From assembly GCF_011761635.1 (NCBI RefSeq), contig NZ_JAASRN010000002.1, positions 310,001-374,000 of the forward strand: a DNA stretch of 64,000 nucleotides, in the 5' to 3' direction. Positions 63,986 to 64,000 of the stretch are shown here, one piece after another. The notes beneath the pieces are model-generated. The model was not told where the DNA came from. It saw only the letters and a list, made by a program, of their open reading frames with translations, and searched no databases. Position 1 is the stretch's first letter. Each line of letters starts with the position of its first letter. Source of the stretch: Thermonema lapsum. GTDB lineage: Bacteria; Bacteroidota; Bacteroidia; Cytophagales; Thermonemataceae. Position numbers and translations under genes: made by a program.

Positions 63986-64000
63986 ATGATAGACATTGAC
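63986..64000 (+). CDS. Possible gene start cut by the window end
   Basis: An ATG at 63986 opens a frame (M-I-D-I-D) that runs off the window, 34 bp after a terminator. Too short to identify. Confidence 0.25.

Noticed and set aside
1-64000. tRNA, rRNA, IS element or prophage genes
   Set aside because: Looked for tRNA T-arm motifs, transposase motifs and phage genes by eye and found none; a tRNA or Infernal search could still find a small RNA.

Overview
The window comes from a Bacteroidota chromosome, most likely a member of the Cytophagia. The evidence is the gene content: a PorV2/PorU2-like type IX secretion pair, a GLPGLI-family protein beside a carboxypeptidase-regulatory/TonB-type outer-membrane protein, the Bacteroidota-typical families DUF2480, DUF4905, DUF5522 and DUF5606, and a YpdA-type reductase. 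The promoters agree: several match the Bacteroidota pattern TTG-N20-TANNTTTG, and Shine-Dalgarno sequences are weak or absent. Genes are dense, intergenic gaps are short, and many gaps hold strong hairpin terminators. I saw no rRNA, tRNA, transposase or prophage genes.

Layout. 1-8.1 kb: a plus-strand run of tsaB, a DUF2480 gene, a ypdA-like flavoprotein, a large hybrid histidine kinase and an RND/MMPL exporter. 8.1-16.1 kb: purQ (minus), a YicC-family RNase, the porV2-porU2 pair and a small DUF5522 gene. 16.3-28.9 kb: mostly minus-strand housekeeping genes (RlmI-like methyltransferase, lysine/alanine-dehydrogenase-like oxidoreductase, YtxH, fabD, a LolA-like protein, ftsK, pyrD, two glycosyltransferases, GLPGLI). 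28.9-45.4 kb: an outer-membrane receptor, a lipoprotein, a regulator that looks like a LexA/S24 protein without its catalytic residues, trpA, DUF5606, a GAF/PAS sensor without a kinase, an enoyl-CoA hydratase, ung, an SCP2-like protein, aconitase, a Nudix hydrolase and asnS.

45.6-56.8 kb is a complete type I-B-like CRISPR-Cas locus. A WYL regulator is followed by cas6-cas6'-cas5-cas3-cas8-cas7, an intrinsic terminator, then cas4-cas1-cas2, a leader with a duplicated module and a long inverted repeat, and an array of 15 identical 30-bp repeats plus two decayed ones. Two different Cas6 proteins are encoded back to back, the gene order is rearranged from the usual I-B order, and the last repeat appears to be split by a hairpin terminator.

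56.8-64 kb: a secreted FG-GAP-like protein, apaG, then a sulfur cluster: a TsdA-like dihaem cytochrome (thiosulfate dehydrogenase/tetrathionate reductase), a porin-like beta-barrel and two YeeE/YedE half-transporters. It ends with a DUF4905 protein and a LysM protein. The cluster suggests thiosulfate or tetrathionate entry through the outer membrane, periplasmic electron transfer and uptake of reduced sulfur. Functional assignments rest on motifs recognised by eye; no database search was run.
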